Below are positions 1 through 11,990 of a DNA stretch of 64,000 nucleotides, piece by piece. Source of the DNA: Kwoniella bestiolae CBS 10118 (Eukaryota > Basidiomycota > Tremellomycetes > Tremellales > Cryptococcaceae); the NCBI RefSeq assembly GCF_000512585.2, contig NC_089242.1, positions 2,976,001-3,040,000 of the forward strand, read 5' to 3'. Each line of letters begins with the position of its first letter. Within the stretch, counting starts at the first letter, position 1. Position numbers and translations under genes: made by a program. The notes beneath the pieces were generated by a model, which did not search any database, was not told the origin of the DNA, and saw only the letters and a program-made list of their open reading frames with translations.

Positions 1-891
1 TCCAAGGAGATGTTCGAGAATGAGACATTTGATCATTGGTATGTATCATAATACAGTTTTAAGCTATCTTCTCCCCCTACTCTCCCCGACTTATCTCGAC
101 TAGTCGGAGACTTTCTTGGGTATATACAGATCATCTGACTTCTCCGGTGACTTAGGCTCGACGCATACCGAATCAATACCGCTTCATACTATTTCACTTC
201 ATTCGCCTTCCTCCCCTTATTGTCAGCAGCCAGATCAGTCGGTAAATTCCCAGAACCTGGTAATATCCTCAACCTTGGTTCGGTCAGTGGGATATGCAAG
301 ACCAGTCAGAAAGGTCAATTCAGCTACAACGCCAATAAGTGAGTTTATCTCCTCTCCCTCTTTTCCCGTACAATTGCCCCCAAATACATTGGGGGGCGCT
401 ACAGAAGCGAATATGTGCTGATTATCATTCGATGGATGATAGAGCCGCTACCATCTCCCTCTCTCACCAACTAGCTACCGAGTTCGCCCGACGAGACCTC
501 GACGTCCGAGTCAACGTGATTTGTCCGGGATACTTCCCCTCTGGCATGTCCACTATCGAGGATGAGCACCTGGGCTCGTCGAACAAGAAGTACTTCAAGG
601 AGAGATGGGGTACCCCGTTCGGCAGGGCTGGGAACGCTGTGGACTATGCTCAGAGCGTATTCTCGCTCGTCACCGTGAGTTACGAGTTACAGGAGGATCA
701 ATCCTGTGGTGATCCAAGCTGACTTGCTGATCTGACGCTAGAACCAATATGTCACTGGGGCTGAGCTGGTCATTGATGGTGGTTGGCTCTTGGTTCAACG
801 TGAGTGAATACTAACTCGATCAGTTCAGATCGGGGATGTGTACAACAGGGTGGCTAATGACTGTTTTCCATGATCTCAACTAGCTTTCTAA
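1..891 (+). CDS. Short-chain dehydrogenase/reductase, C-terminal part
   Basis: The 5' end lies outside the window. Exons that keep frame are <1-38, 156-338, 443-674, 742-799 and 884-891. The protein has the second half of a classical SDR: a serine of the catalytic triad in NLGSVSG, the YxxxK motif as YNANK (split by the 339-442 intron), then VNVICPGYFPSGM after the active site and a TGAELVIDGGW C-terminal signature. These enzymes reduce or oxidise carbonyl/hydroxyl groups with NAD(P)H; the substrate cannot be told from sequence. The last exon is only 8 nt and codes for the end of proline, phenylalanine and the stop. The family call is firm; the nucleotide-binding half and the start are not visible here. 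Confidence 0.88.
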
Positions 892-1422
892 GACTTGTGA
901 CTATCGGATAAGATCGAAGGATAGGATATTGGATTTCGAATGGACAATAATAACATGAATCGAACGTTATGCAGGGAAATATCAATTTCGACTGAACACC
1001 TACGCGAAACTCGAAGACTCAGTGTGAGCTGGCCACGATACATTGCATGATCGATCACCGTGCTATTGGTTATATTCCAATCTGGACTACTTCGACTGAC
1101 CGACCGTTCTTCATATCTCAATTTCTCACTGAACTGACCAGCCACGGATGGCACTGCGTTCATCAAATGTTCTTCAGGTCAATCACTAATCAATACATAT
1201 ATAAAGCTTTCTCTGCGCTCACTAACCAACAGTTCTTCATCACTCATCCAGATCACCAAAACCAAAACCCAAAAAACATTCTCATTCTCTTCCTTTAACG
1301 ACAGCTTTACGAACCTTCACGACTTTCTCTATCTCAACTAACGATCTCATCTACCAATACATCACGTACCAACCATCAACACCCTTTTAACCCTAACCCC
1401 AATTCCAACTTAGTCAAACACA
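892..1422. other. Intergenic region, SDR 3' end to secreted-protein promoter
   Basis: No gene is supported here. The part next to the downstream ATG (about 1215-1422) is C- and A-rich, as expected for a 5' leader, and a TATA-like element lies at 1198-1206. Confidence 0.6.
1198..1206 (+). promoter_or_regulatory. TATA-like element upstream of secreted protein
   Basis: TATATAAAG, about 215 bp before the ATG at 1423 and followed by a CA/CT-rich leader. The position is plausible for a TATA box with a long leader; this is inference from sequence only. Confidence 0.4.
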
Positions 1423-2288
1423 ATGAGAACTTCAATCATCGCTGCTCTTTTCCTCTCTATCGCCACCGCCTCGTTCGCTTCTCCCGTGAAGACCGACTCG
1501 GTCGATAAGAAGGTGGCTTCTTACGATACGCCTAAGAATTTTCATCAGGATTGCGATAAGCATAATGTCCAGTGTAGTGAGTGCGATGACTCATGCTCTA
1601 CATTCTCAAAAATTCGAGACTCGTATTGGCTTTGTATTCGATTTGGACTTATATCTTATCTAATGATTGATCGTACAGACGCAATGAACAAGGACGTCTA
1701 CAGCTCAGTCAACCATGGTTCAGGGGCGGTGGGCAAACAGGAAGGTCACTTGGCTCAGACCGGGGTATGTTCCCTCCTATTCACTGCTTGAACACCCTCT
1801 TTCTGGCTCAACGTGATGCAGATATACAGAGAATCCCGCTGATAGGCTAATCCAACGCACAGTCCCAAATCGCCGCTATGGAAGGTCAATCCGACCTGTC
1901 CAAGACCCTTGCAACCGACGGTCCAGTCATCCAACACGATCTGCAAGGGCGGGACCACGGCCACTCGGAGCTCAACGAGGGCGTGAAAAAGACTAGCTCA
2001 GAGATTTACCCGCAGGGGTTATTGGTCGAAGGGGGTAAACTCGTTCAAACTCAGGGTGGGGCTGCTGAGACTGCTGGGAAAGGGTTGAACACTGTGAGTT
2101 GTCTACCTCGGATGTTTACTGCTGAGTGACACGACCAAGCACGACTTCTCACGGCGTATAGAGACATAGACTAATGTATTTGGTTGAACACTATGTAGAT
2201 GGGCAAAGAAGCCAACGGAGAAGCCAAGACCGCCTCGAACGGTCGAAAAGACCATGGCGACTCGGTCGTGAATGCTATTATCAGCTAA
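1423..2288 (+). CDS. Small secreted protein of unknown function
   Basis: Exons 1423-1576, 1679-1764, 1863-2093 and 2199-2288 join in frame to a 186-residue protein. Residues 1-19 form a clear signal peptide (basic MRTS, then an IIAALFLSIATASFA core with an A-x-A-like cleavage site). The mature part is hydrophilic and rich in Gly, Lys, Gln and Ser. Only two cysteines are visible (HQDCDKHNVQC, near residues 43-51), close to the start of the mature chain. No enzyme motif, GPI-addition signal or membrane segment is seen. It could be a cell-wall, extracellular or effector-like protein. I do not recognise the family and assign no function. Confidence 0.75.
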
Positions 2289-2714
2289 CCATCCTCCTCC
2301 GTCTCTACCAATGTATCTTTGCTCGTTGAGTAGTGACATATTCGGTAGACGACTGGAATTGGTTTGACCTGGTGATTGGTCAGTGTACATCTGATTTATC
2401 CCTGTAGCTGAGCGTGTAATCGAAAGTGAGTGAGAGAGAGAGAAATGTCGCTCGTAATGCATGTTGTAAACCTCGCTCGTCTCTAATTCATAATTTATGC
2501 CAACTGTGTTAATTGATATGTTACGTAAGCCCAGCATTGTGAGCTTTGCAACGTTAGTTAACCCTGTTTGTGCAATGTTGATACGCGATTATTTCATCTT
2601 TCCATCTCTTGAGGTATTCTGCATCTAGCACGGTCATCTAAGCAAATCATTCGGAGTATCGCAAAATAGAGAACGGCTGGAGCTCAGAAGTAGTAGGAAG
2701 TAGAACAAGCAAAG
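2289..2714. other. Intergenic region
   Basis: Holds the 3' end of the secreted-protein gene, including a short GAGAGAGA run near 2433-2442, and the promoter of the BCL7-like gene. No gene seen. Confidence 0.55.
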
Positions 2715-3900
2715 ATGTCACATTGTGAGTCTTCCCCCTTCTCTTCCTTCTCTGAATCTGGTATTCGGTCGACGTGCTAATCAGATTATATGTACGTGTC
2801 TGAACAGTCCGAAGGAATTACGGTAGATTCACTAGTTCATCAGCGAACGAGCACTATCAGAGGCAGCTGACTGCTCCGTGGGTATCTTCCACTGGTCAGC
2901 TGTATGAATGGAATTGAAATAAGCTGATTCCTTGGGGTTTGGAAGGGTGAACAAATGGAAGAAACAATGGGTTACTCCTATCGGCCTCGCACCTGAGAGT
3001 TCTTACAAGGTGAATGACCTCTCTCATTTTGTTCTCCCAGATTATGTTAAACCACATTGATCGGTCAGGAGGGACGATGCTGATGAGTGGTGGATGGGTA
3101 GATATGTAAATGGGTCAAACAGAAAGAAAAGGTACGTGATCTGGACCCATCTCATCAACTGTTGTTTCAGTGAGACTCGCATAGATGATAGCTGACGAAT
3201 GGACTTACAGGCCAAACTCACGGGGGCGATAGAAGTGGATGATAATACACCAGTACCAGATGAAGGGGACGAGGAGGAGGGAGATGATCAAGGCGAAGGA
3301 GAAGATCAAGAGATGGAAGAGGATGATCAGGAGCAAGAAGGCGACGATGATGAAGGAGAGCCAGAGGGAGAGGAGGAAGAAGAGGCAAAGGGGACTACCA
3401 CCGTTGCGCCTACTCCTGCTCCCGCTCCCATATCCGACCCTGCTACCTCACAAGCAAATGCGGGGGATATACCGAAGGCAGAGGGTATCGTCGAAGCGAC
3501 GATATCGAAGGAAGAAGTGATAACAGAGACGGAGAAACCCTCTACTGAAGCTGAACCCACCCCAATAGCAGCGGAAGAGAAAGAAGGGAACCACGAATCC
3601 ACCATTCCCACGCACAATCCCATCCCATCCAACGCCATTGAACTTCATCCCATAGCGCCTTCCTCTACTGAGACTGGTCTAGGAGAGATAGCTACCACCG
3701 AACCTGTCTTAGAGCTGGAGACTCGTCCGGCTGAAGATGCAGCCATACCGGAGGAGAAGATGGATGTGGAAGAGACGACTGAAGAAGGTGGAGCAGCGGT
3801 GGAGGAGGATAAGGGACTGGTACATGGGGAGATGGATGCTCCCACGCAAGCATTGGAGGTTGAAGGTGCTGAGGTACCTAGGGAGGTGGAGAAGGAGTAG
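2715..3900 (+). CDS. BCL7-like N-terminal domain protein with acidic tail
   Basis: Proposed exons are 2715-2724, 2808-2877, 2946-3009, 3102-3131 and 3211-3900, giving 287 residues. The first four short exons yield a compact N-terminus in which NKWKKQWVTP is followed by SSYKICKWVKQKEK. This resembles the conserved BCL7 signature (W-x-K-K-W-V-T ... I/Y-K-W-V) of a small subunit of animal SWI/SNF complexes. The rest, from about residue 59, is disordered and highly acidic (runs of Glu/Asp), then Pro/Thr/Glu-rich, with no fold visible. A nuclear, chromatin-associated role is inferred from the short match alone. The 10-nt first exon is the weakest part of the model; the second intron uses GTGGGT. 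Confidence 0.6.
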
Positions 3901-4123
3901 GGAGTCTTTGTATGAATAGGATGTATTGTATTGCTTATAGTCATATCGTACAAGTTTCGAGGTATATCAGTGAGAAGATCCATCGTCTGACTCGACCTGT
4001 GATTCAGAACGAAATGACCGCTCCTGAACGAGATTGTCATGACTCTCATTGGTGAGCGTATCATTGCCCATTCATTTCTAGCTATCCAATATGCCCCTTC
4101 TATCCACCTATATGAACAGTCAA

Positions 4124-5136
4124 TCACTTCGGTCCCTCGATCCCAAGGTTATCAGGTCCAAATGAATTAGGTAACAATTCCTCCATTGACATCTTCACTA
4201 CGAAATTCTTCGCTTCATCTCCATCGAGGCTGTTGAGCCAGCTTGGCTGTTCGGATGGGTACTGCGAAGAGACGAAATATATCGGTACCTCGGGTGAGAG
4301 GAATTCGCGGAGGAATTGTCGACAAATCCCGCATGGAGAGGTTGTTGGCGAGGGAACGTCGCTGAGCACAGATACAGATCTCAGTCAGACTTCTTTCGAC
4401 AGACAGGTAGACATGGGGTGTTTTGTGGTCAATGATGCCCATTGACGCTATACTCACGAAGATACAGCCACTGCTATGAACTTGTTCTGACCTTCGCTCT
4501 GTATTATATGAATTCGTCAGCAATGGTTTGAATGGATGGTTCATGAGGGTCGACACTCACAACAGCTTTCACTACTGCTGTTCTCTCTGCACATATGCCG
4601 GCACCTTTTCCGAGATACAACAGTCAGCACAGATCCGAGTGATTGTTCGCCTTCTCGAACGACATCGCACTGCACCTTCTCCCTTCACTCCTTTCCTGAC
4701 CTCGCTCAACTGCTTCACAATATATCCATGAGACATCCCTTTATTCGACCAAGCTGACAGCATCCCTTCTTGACTCGCCATACCCTTACCTTCCCTCCTC
4801 CCCGAAACGATACACAAGACATACCGTAAGAAGCATTCTCGACGTTACATCCACCGAATATCTGTCCATCGGCCGTAAGCAGTGCTGCACCGACTCTGCA
4901 GTACATGGTCAGCTTGTTGATCGGAGAGGAGTTCAAGCTTACGACAGCTTACCTGAACTTGGAGTAAGGAGCATAAGCTCTATCTCGATCTGTATAATTT
5001 GACAAGACAAGTTATCTTAGCTGGTTCATTTGAGGAAGCGGATCATTAAGCAGCTGCGTCGGTCAGAGATGATATACTCACATGTCAAAGAAGCTCTTAT
5101 GAGCTTGTCCAGCTCTGGCGCAGATAGAGATGTCAT
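4124..5136 (-). CDS. CDD1: Cytidine deaminase
   Basis: Exons from 5' to 3' on the minus strand: 5136-5082, 4989-4953, 4895-4825, 4604-4561, 4498-4458 and 4361-4124. They code for 161 residues, a normal length for the small tetrameric CDA family. The enzyme deaminates cytidine and deoxycytidine to uridines in pyrimidine salvage. Diagnostic motifs are AYAPYSKFRVGAALL, the substrate-binding GCNVENASYG, the zinc/catalytic GICAERTAVVKAV (Cys ligand plus catalytic Glu) and the second zinc motif SPCGICRQF with two Cys ligands. The third intron (4605-4824) is 220 nt, longer than its neighbours, but rejoins SYG to AGICAER perfectly. The gene is divergent from OLA1 with a short shared upstream region. 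Confidence 0.95.
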
Positions 5137-5635
5137 GTTTTTTTTGGCAGTATATGTTTAGATTGAACAGACAACGAAAATGATGGATTTCAGTGGGAGA
5201 AGTGCAGTAGTTCTCGTTGGAAATGCAGGTGGACACCAAAATGCGGAGACTCCAGATGTGGATTGTGTGCTTAAATGGGCGGATCAATCGATTTTTACAT
5301 GCAGCAAAATCCGAAATTCTCTTTGTCTTCGCTTGAGCCACCTTTCAATCTTTCAATATCCCAATCAAAATCAATCTGCGACATTCTTTCATCTTCCACT
5401 TTCACTCCCACATATCACAAAACAAAATCACAGTCTCAAAAACAGGTGCATGCCACCTCGTCTATCTCTCATCAACGCATCACGAAGAAGCTTGACCAAC
5501 ACCACTAGACCAGTCACTTCTAGCCTTTTCTTTCCCTTTGTTTCCTCTGTTGTACATTCTCAAAGAGAACTTTCTCGCATCACTGTAGCTTCATTCACAT
5601 CCACCTCTTTTAAACTCGCTAAACCACCTAAGAAG
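5137..5635. promoter_or_regulatory. Shared upstream region of CDD1 and OLA1
   Basis: About 500 bp separate the ATG of CDD1 (minus) from the conserved ATG of OLA1 (plus). The OLA1-proximal part is CT/CA-rich and stays open in the OLA1 frame from 5180 onwards, with an in-frame ATG at 5450 (see findings). No distinct regulatory motif was identified. Confidence 0.6.
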
Positions 5636-7424
5636 ATGGCTCCCAAGAAGAAGGTCGAAGAACCCAAAAAGGTCATCCTTGGTAGACCAAGTAACAACTT
5701 GCAGGTGGGTCATGAATATTCAATTAGTGAATATCAATAAATCAGCTAATCGTTCTCCTGACGTGATGTGTAGATCGGTATTGTCGGTGTGCCAAACGTC
5801 GGTAAATCCTCATTCTTCAACACCCTCTCTCAAACGGATTTGGGTAAAGCTGCCAATTTCCCATATGCCACCATGTGAGTGTTTTCTCGACCACTCATCG
5901 AAGCAGAATCACTACTAACAGTTTTCTTACTCTTTTCCAGCGACCCAGAAGAAGCCCGTATCCCCGTCCCAGACGAGCGATTCGACTGGCTCTGTCAGCT
6001 GTACAAACCCGTATCCAAAGTACCCGCCTTCCTCACCTGTGTAGATATCGCTGGTCTCACGGCTGGTGCCTCGACGGGTGCAGGTCTAGGAAACGCTTTC
6101 TTGTCCCACGTCAGATCCGTCGACGGTATCTTCCAGGTCGTCCGAGCGTTCGACGATGCGGAAGTTATCCACGTCGAAGGTGATGTTGATCCCTGCAGGG
6201 ATATGCAGATCATCTCGACCGAGTTGAGGTTGAAGGATATCGAGTGGGTAGAGAAGGGATTGGAGCTTGCCAAGAAGAATGCTAGGTCTGCTGGTGGTGT
6301 CAGTTTGGCCGATAAGGCCAAGAAGGAGGAGGTTGTGAGTTGGTTTACTATTTCTATTGTCAGTTGTAGAAACAATTCGGATACTGATGTCACCTAATCA
6401 TCTCCTAGGCTATCGTCGAAAAAATCTTGAAACATCTTGTTGAGGATAACAAGGACGTACGAAAAGGTAACTGGTCGAACAAGGAGGTTAGTGGTGATTC
6501 CCATTCTATCATTATACAAATCCGCCTATCTGCCTACTTCTGCCTGTCAACCTTCAACCACCCCTTTTGCCTGATGAAACAGAGCTCTGCTCTTTAAACC
6601 CAGCTCATCGATGTGGAGTAACGCCCAATTATCAAATGAGAGAAACTTTATTTTACTGATCTACTCCAACCATAAATATCCATGTTACATGTAAAACACA
6701 ATTTTTGAAGGGTGCTGACTTTATCATTGATATGGTGTTAGGTCGAAGTCATCAACGGCTTGAACCTCCTTACTGCCAAACCCATCACCTACCTCGTTAA
6801 CCTGTCCGAGCGAGACTTCGTAAGGAAGAAGAACAAGTGGTTACCCAAGATCAAAGCTTGGATAGATGAGAACAACCCCGGAGACTCCCTCATCCCATTC
6901 TCGGTAGCTTTGGAAGAGCGACTAGTCAGGATGACAGATGAGGAGAAGGTCGCCGAGGCTGAGGCTCTCGGGTTGGGTAAGAACGCCAGTGCTTTGGGTA
7001 AGATCACGACGTCGGGTTATGCCAGTTTAGATTTGATTAGGTATTTCACTGGTGAGTGAACGCTTTCATCACTAACAGGTAGAGTGGACTCAGGACCAGG
7101 TCTAATATTCGACTTTTGTCTCTTGTAGGAGGTCCTGATGAAGTGCGAGCATGGACAATCCGGAAAGGAACCAAAGCCCCCGCAGCAGCCGGTGTCATCC
7201 AGTAAGTTTGCGCCCCACTTGGAGAAGAGGCAACGATGCTGATCTACTTGCGCCACAGCTCCGACTTCGAAAACAAATTCATCTGCGGTGAAATCATGGC
7301 GTACGATGATCTCAAAGAGTACGGTACGGAAGCCGGTGTCAAGGCTGCTGGTAAGCTTAGACAACAAGGTAAACCTTACGAGGTGGTCGATGGGGATATC
7401 TGTTACTGGAAGGCTGGTCAATAG
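5636..7424 (+). CDS. OLA1: Obg-like ATPase 1 (YchF family)
   Basis: Exons 5636-5704, 5774-5874, 5941-6334, 6409-6486, 6742-7051, 7129-7201 and 7259-7424 give 396 residues. I recall human OLA1 as about the same length. The protein is a P-loop NTPase of the Obg/YchF branch that prefers ATP and binds ribosomes; it acts in the cytosol in translation and stress control. Visible motifs: MAPKKK start, G1 GVPNVGKSS, switch-region NFPYATIDPEEA, G3-like DIAGLTAGAS, NLSERD in the G4 position where NKxD is altered (a YchF hallmark), and a C-terminal TGS-like domain ending in GDICYWKAGQ. The ATG at 5636 is chosen because it has a strong context and matches family N-termini; an upstream in-frame ATG at 5450 would add 62 residues. 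Intron 4 (6487-6741) is unusually long. Confidence 0.96.
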
Positions 7425-8148
7425 GTTGATTGATACAGTATATAGAGGTAGAGAGGAAAGAAGATATATTTATTGATGCATATCTATGTATGGTCATTTG
7501 ATTCGATCGAGGGAATTTGCGGAGATTGGGCATTGCCGTATGATAGTTGTCATTTCTGCGCTGAAGGAAAAGTCCAGAGAGGGATTATATTGTGTTGACG
7601 ATCCGCCAATGAGGTACAACATAGAATTATTACTCAATGCAACCATGAACATCAAAGAACCACACTACCCGTACATCGAACAGGGTTTTAACGCAGTATG
7701 ACAATGGCAATGGCAAATATGAAAAATTAGCAGATCCCTATAGTATTCCTACTTTGAAAACTGAAGGGAAAAGCAGAAGGAACAGTATTGTACAAATGAA
7801 ACACGTCATACCTGGTTGTTAAGAGGAGGAAGGGATAATTGAAATGACCGCCATGACCTCCTTCAGTCGAAAAACCTTCTGACTTGAGGGTGCAGTATTA
7901 TCAGAATTATTGGATGATATGTGATGAGACGGAATCCAAGTTTTAGATACACCCGTCAAGAAAGAAGAGAAAAGAAGGAAAGAAGATAGAATCGTTAATT
8001 TATAGTATAGTAAATCAGTATATCCGCAGATTAGACCATCCAATTGAACGTCAGTTCAGATACCCAAAGCGCACGAACCACCTTCATTTCCTTTCCTTCT
8101 CCTTGTTAAACATAAAGTCCGTATACATACAGTACCAAGCGTCAAAAT
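7425..8148. other. Intergenic region between convergent genes
   Basis: Region between the 3' ends of OLA1 and the BTB gene. It is AT-richer than the genes and contains only short chance reading frames. I see no gene or repeat. Confidence 0.6.
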
Positions 8149-11100
8149 CTATACAACACCAACCACAACAGTAGCTCTAAGACTACATTGTCCGTACCGT
8201 CCATTGGTACTGGGTACCTCACCAGACCAACCCAGCACACCATCCCCATCCCCATCTTCCTCTCGAGGCGGAGGCGCCTCATAAGTGGGTACACAGAGGT
8301 ATTCTTCCGATTTGAGTGCAGAAGACTTCCAACCCCAACTTTGGGATAACGCGAAACTATCCGGTCCAGAGGTGAATCGGATCAATGCTGTTCCGAGAGC
8401 GGAGGCACAGGAGATACTGAAGAATGCCTTTGTAGTTGATCGAGTATCAGTATAGGGTGCACCATCATGATTATTCCCAGATGAACTTGAAGCTGGAGCA
8501 TTGGAAGTGGGTGAAAATCCAGTTGTAGGTGGTGAGCCAGGTACGACCATAGGTGAGGTTGACAGATTCCTTGTATGCGATGTTACTGGCGAAGACCCTC
8601 CGATGGGTGGCGCTAGCGGAGGAGCCAAGCTGTTCAAGGGCGAAGTCGTAGAGGAAGAATCGAACCGTCGAGGAGAAGATGGTTTAGGGAATGGTTCGTT
8701 GGGCGATTGTCTATGCAGATACACACCCAACTGTAATCCCTTTTCCTTCCGCTTGATCATCTGGACATAACAGTTGAAATACGACCCGGCGTAGAAATGC
8801 GTAGACGAATAGAACCGTTCTTTCTCGGTCAACTTGTCCACGTCGAAGAATTCCACTGAGAATCTGTACGGCTCAATCTTGGTCCACCTCTCTTCGTTCC
8901 CATTCCCAATGGCCATTCTCGAGTTGGAGAGTGAAGAACCATCTTCCAAACCCAATCCTGAGAACATGACCGATCCACCCTCGTTCACCCATTTATCTTG
9001 GATCTCCTTGCCAGTCATCTTATCGCCCATCAGTCCGAATGCTGTTCTTTCCCCTTGGGGGGGTGGTCTGGCCTTCTCGATCGGTTCAGATGAAGCTTGG
9101 AATGGAACTTCAAGAGGATCAGGTCCGAAATCTGGCATATCGCCAAGAGCGGTAAATTGCATTGAAGAAGCTTGATTCAACAGTCCACTAGCGCCGATCT
9201 TGTGCGTCCCATCTGTAGGAACAGCGTGCCATACTGTATTTTGAGATGAATGAAGCGAAGGTAAACTATCGATAGTCGATGAAGGAGAGGAGTGTCCCCA
9301 AGTCGAGGAAGAAGGTATAGCAGGACTGGGCACTCGACTTCGCGGTGCCGGTCGACGCTTTCGACCACTTGTGCATATTGCAGTGGTGGTTTGCGTGAGG
9401 CCAAGCTCATTTTCATCGTCGACGGTTGTGGGTGATCCAGTCTTTTCGTGAGCGGTCACTCGAGATCGGAGGTCAGCTGCAGCCCAATGAGCGGCTTGGA
9501 GGACAGACAACGGGGCATAAGGTAGATGAGTGGAGGGATCAATATCGGCAGCGATGGTCGACAAGTCGTCGAATGTCTGCATCCACAAAATCAGCATCAG
9601 AAACTGCAAGTTTAGCAAGTGGCCAACTCACCATGTGAGGATAGTATATCCCTTCCGCAAAAGTCTTTAACAATTCCGCTTCCTCCTCTTCCCATTCCTC
9701 CCAAGACTCATCAGCTTCGTGTAATCCAGTACCACTCGCTGCCAGACTAATATCACCAGCATCTTCGTTGTCCTCATCCCATCCCGATCTTCTCAGATCC
9801 AACACCTTTCTCGCAAAGCAATATCGTTCCATTTCGCCAGGAACGAAGAAATAATCTGAACTTATGACCGCTCGAACTAATTTGGCTGGTAGACCACCAT
9901 GTCCCCAGATCGTGAACGCGGGTGAGGATGTCTCAAGCTCGGCGTTCAAAAGATCGATACCCCATCTGGCTAACCAGCAACAACAAGCTTCACCGATCTT
10001 GTTCCCTACTACTCCATAGTAATGCGGTAACGAGGCAGCGTCGGTCGAAGTGAACGAGAACGGATCATCACGAGTTGTATGGGTGCTTCGCATTGAATTT
10101 GATCTTGAAGGTAATCGAAGCGAAGGTATGGGTATTCCACCATGTCTGGCCGATTCCTCACTACTATCACCGATCTTCGTCCCGGAATCACTGGAAGATC
10201 GAGGAGTATGTCCAAGCGTACTTAATTGATTCTCCACCAGATCTTCATCCGAAGTCTGACGAGACACATAAGACCGATCGTGATCGTCTTCCTCATTCTG
10301 GATATACTTTGCTATGCCCGAAAGCGCCTTTACGCCTTCCTCAGACTGTCCAGGAAACTCCTCGTCCTCGATACCGTCACCAAGGGCGAACGAGAGGTAT
10401 CGACCCACAGTCAGGGGCCCTACAGTTCGGAGGATCGACGCTAGGACCTCGCGCATGAATGCTCCATGGCCTAGATATATCGTGGTAGCGAGCAAAGAGA
10501 GGAGAAGTCGGGGAGTGACCAGTTGAGCCTTGTGAGGTATCGAGGAACGCAGGGCTAAATAGTCGGGCGAGGGGATATGGGGGAACGAAGGTGTAAGAGG
10601 GTAGGCTGCGGTGGGAAGCAAGTCGGTTGGGAATTGAAGATGGGGATGAGAAGAGTATAAGCGAGATAGGCAGATCCTGTGACACACTCATCAGTACATT
10701 CATACGTTTTAGTGTGTCACAGAAAGTAAAATAGAGATGGGTCAGAAGTGTCACTCACTCGAAAGCAGCTCTCGTGATATTGGGATCATCAAAAATCAAC
10801 TCCACATCATCTCCATTCCATTCCTCGTCTGTGTTTACCTGGTCCCTCGCTTTGCCTTTGCCTTTTCCACCGCGCCTCATATTGGGATGATTCTCAGAGA
10901 AGCCGCCTAGAAACAAGGTATGAAAGAAGCCTGCGAAATAGCGAGTCAGCATGCGCTCATCACTGATGGAAAGTAGCTATAACCTACTCGTCTGCACCAA
11001 TACCATCCTATGTACATGATAACATACCCCCCATTTCTTAACCACCAATCTCACGTCTGCACAAACACCCGTCAAGAATGACTGATACAAGTGATCTTTG

Positions 11101-11990
11101 ATATGTGAGCTGGAAGGTATAGGGGCGATGGCGACTGTTGAGGTTGACGTTGAGGTTGAGCTCGGGGGTTGTGGTGATTGAGTACGGGTCGTGTGACTGG
11201 TATGAGGGTGAGTATGGTGTTTAGCGGGAGTCACTGGTGTGACCGGCGTAGGAGGTGCCAAGAGCGTTGGGACAGGTCTAGGGTTCGAAGAAGAGGTAGA
11301 AGTATTTGTCGTGAGAAGGGAGTTATTCGATGTGGTATGTACGTTGGTAGTCACACGAGATAAAGCTGGAGAAGCAGGTCTGAACCCTTCTGTCCTTCTA
11401 CTAGGCGTTGAAGTGGGAGTAGGCGAGGGCATGTTGAGTCTCGCACCAGAGCGTCCAACAGTTACTGAAGGTGATTCTCTAGAAGTAGTATCGGTCCCCT
11501 CACCCGACCCTCTAGCTCTGCTCGGGGCGGTACGAGCTCTAGCTCTCGATAACCTCGCTGCGCTCACGGCAAGCGGTGAAGGTACAGGAGGAGAGGTGGA
11601 TCCAGCCAGTCCAGACCCAGCCGACGTATTCCCAGTCCCACCTCCCGACGTCCGTCTTTCGGTGCCATTACCTTCCGACGAGCCTCCTCTACTCATACTG
11701 ACCATCTGATCGAATGTGACCTCCAGCCGATCGATAGGAGGAGAAGACATCGGACTAGCAGCTCTGGATCCTTCCCTTGATGTCCTTTGAGCTTCCTGCG
11801 CTCTCAGTGATAATTCGGGGAACGGAAGGATCTTAGGATGTGAGCCCGATCGAGCTTTGGTTTTGATTTTGGGTTTGGAAGTGGAAGTGGAAGTGGAGGG
11901 TGAGACATATCGGAAGGATGAAGAGGAGGAGGGGCTCGCTCGAGCTAATGAGGGGCGGGGGAGACGGGATGTCGAGGAGGGAGTGGTCAT
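8149..11990 (-). CDS. BTB/POZ domain protein, 1215 residues
   Basis: Exons on the minus strand: 11990-10988, 10930-10759, 10676-9632 and 9576-8149, all in phase. The first ~295 residues are Ser/Thr/Pro-rich and disordered. A BTB fold starts near residue 300: FLTGVCADVRLVV, YHVHRMVLVQTSFFHTLFLG and GFSE, then ELIFDDPNITRAAFE and a YSSHPHL stretch. A basic GKGKGKAR insert sits between BTB strands. A helical region follows (LLLSLLATTIYLGHGAFMRE) as in BTB proteins with a BACK-like extension. The second half contains a possible beta-rich domain around RWTKIEPYRFSVEFFDV and FYAGSYFNCYVQMIK. BTB proteins often act as dimers or Cul3 adaptors; the germ-cell-less type is one possibility. The precise role is unknown. 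Confidence 0.82.
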
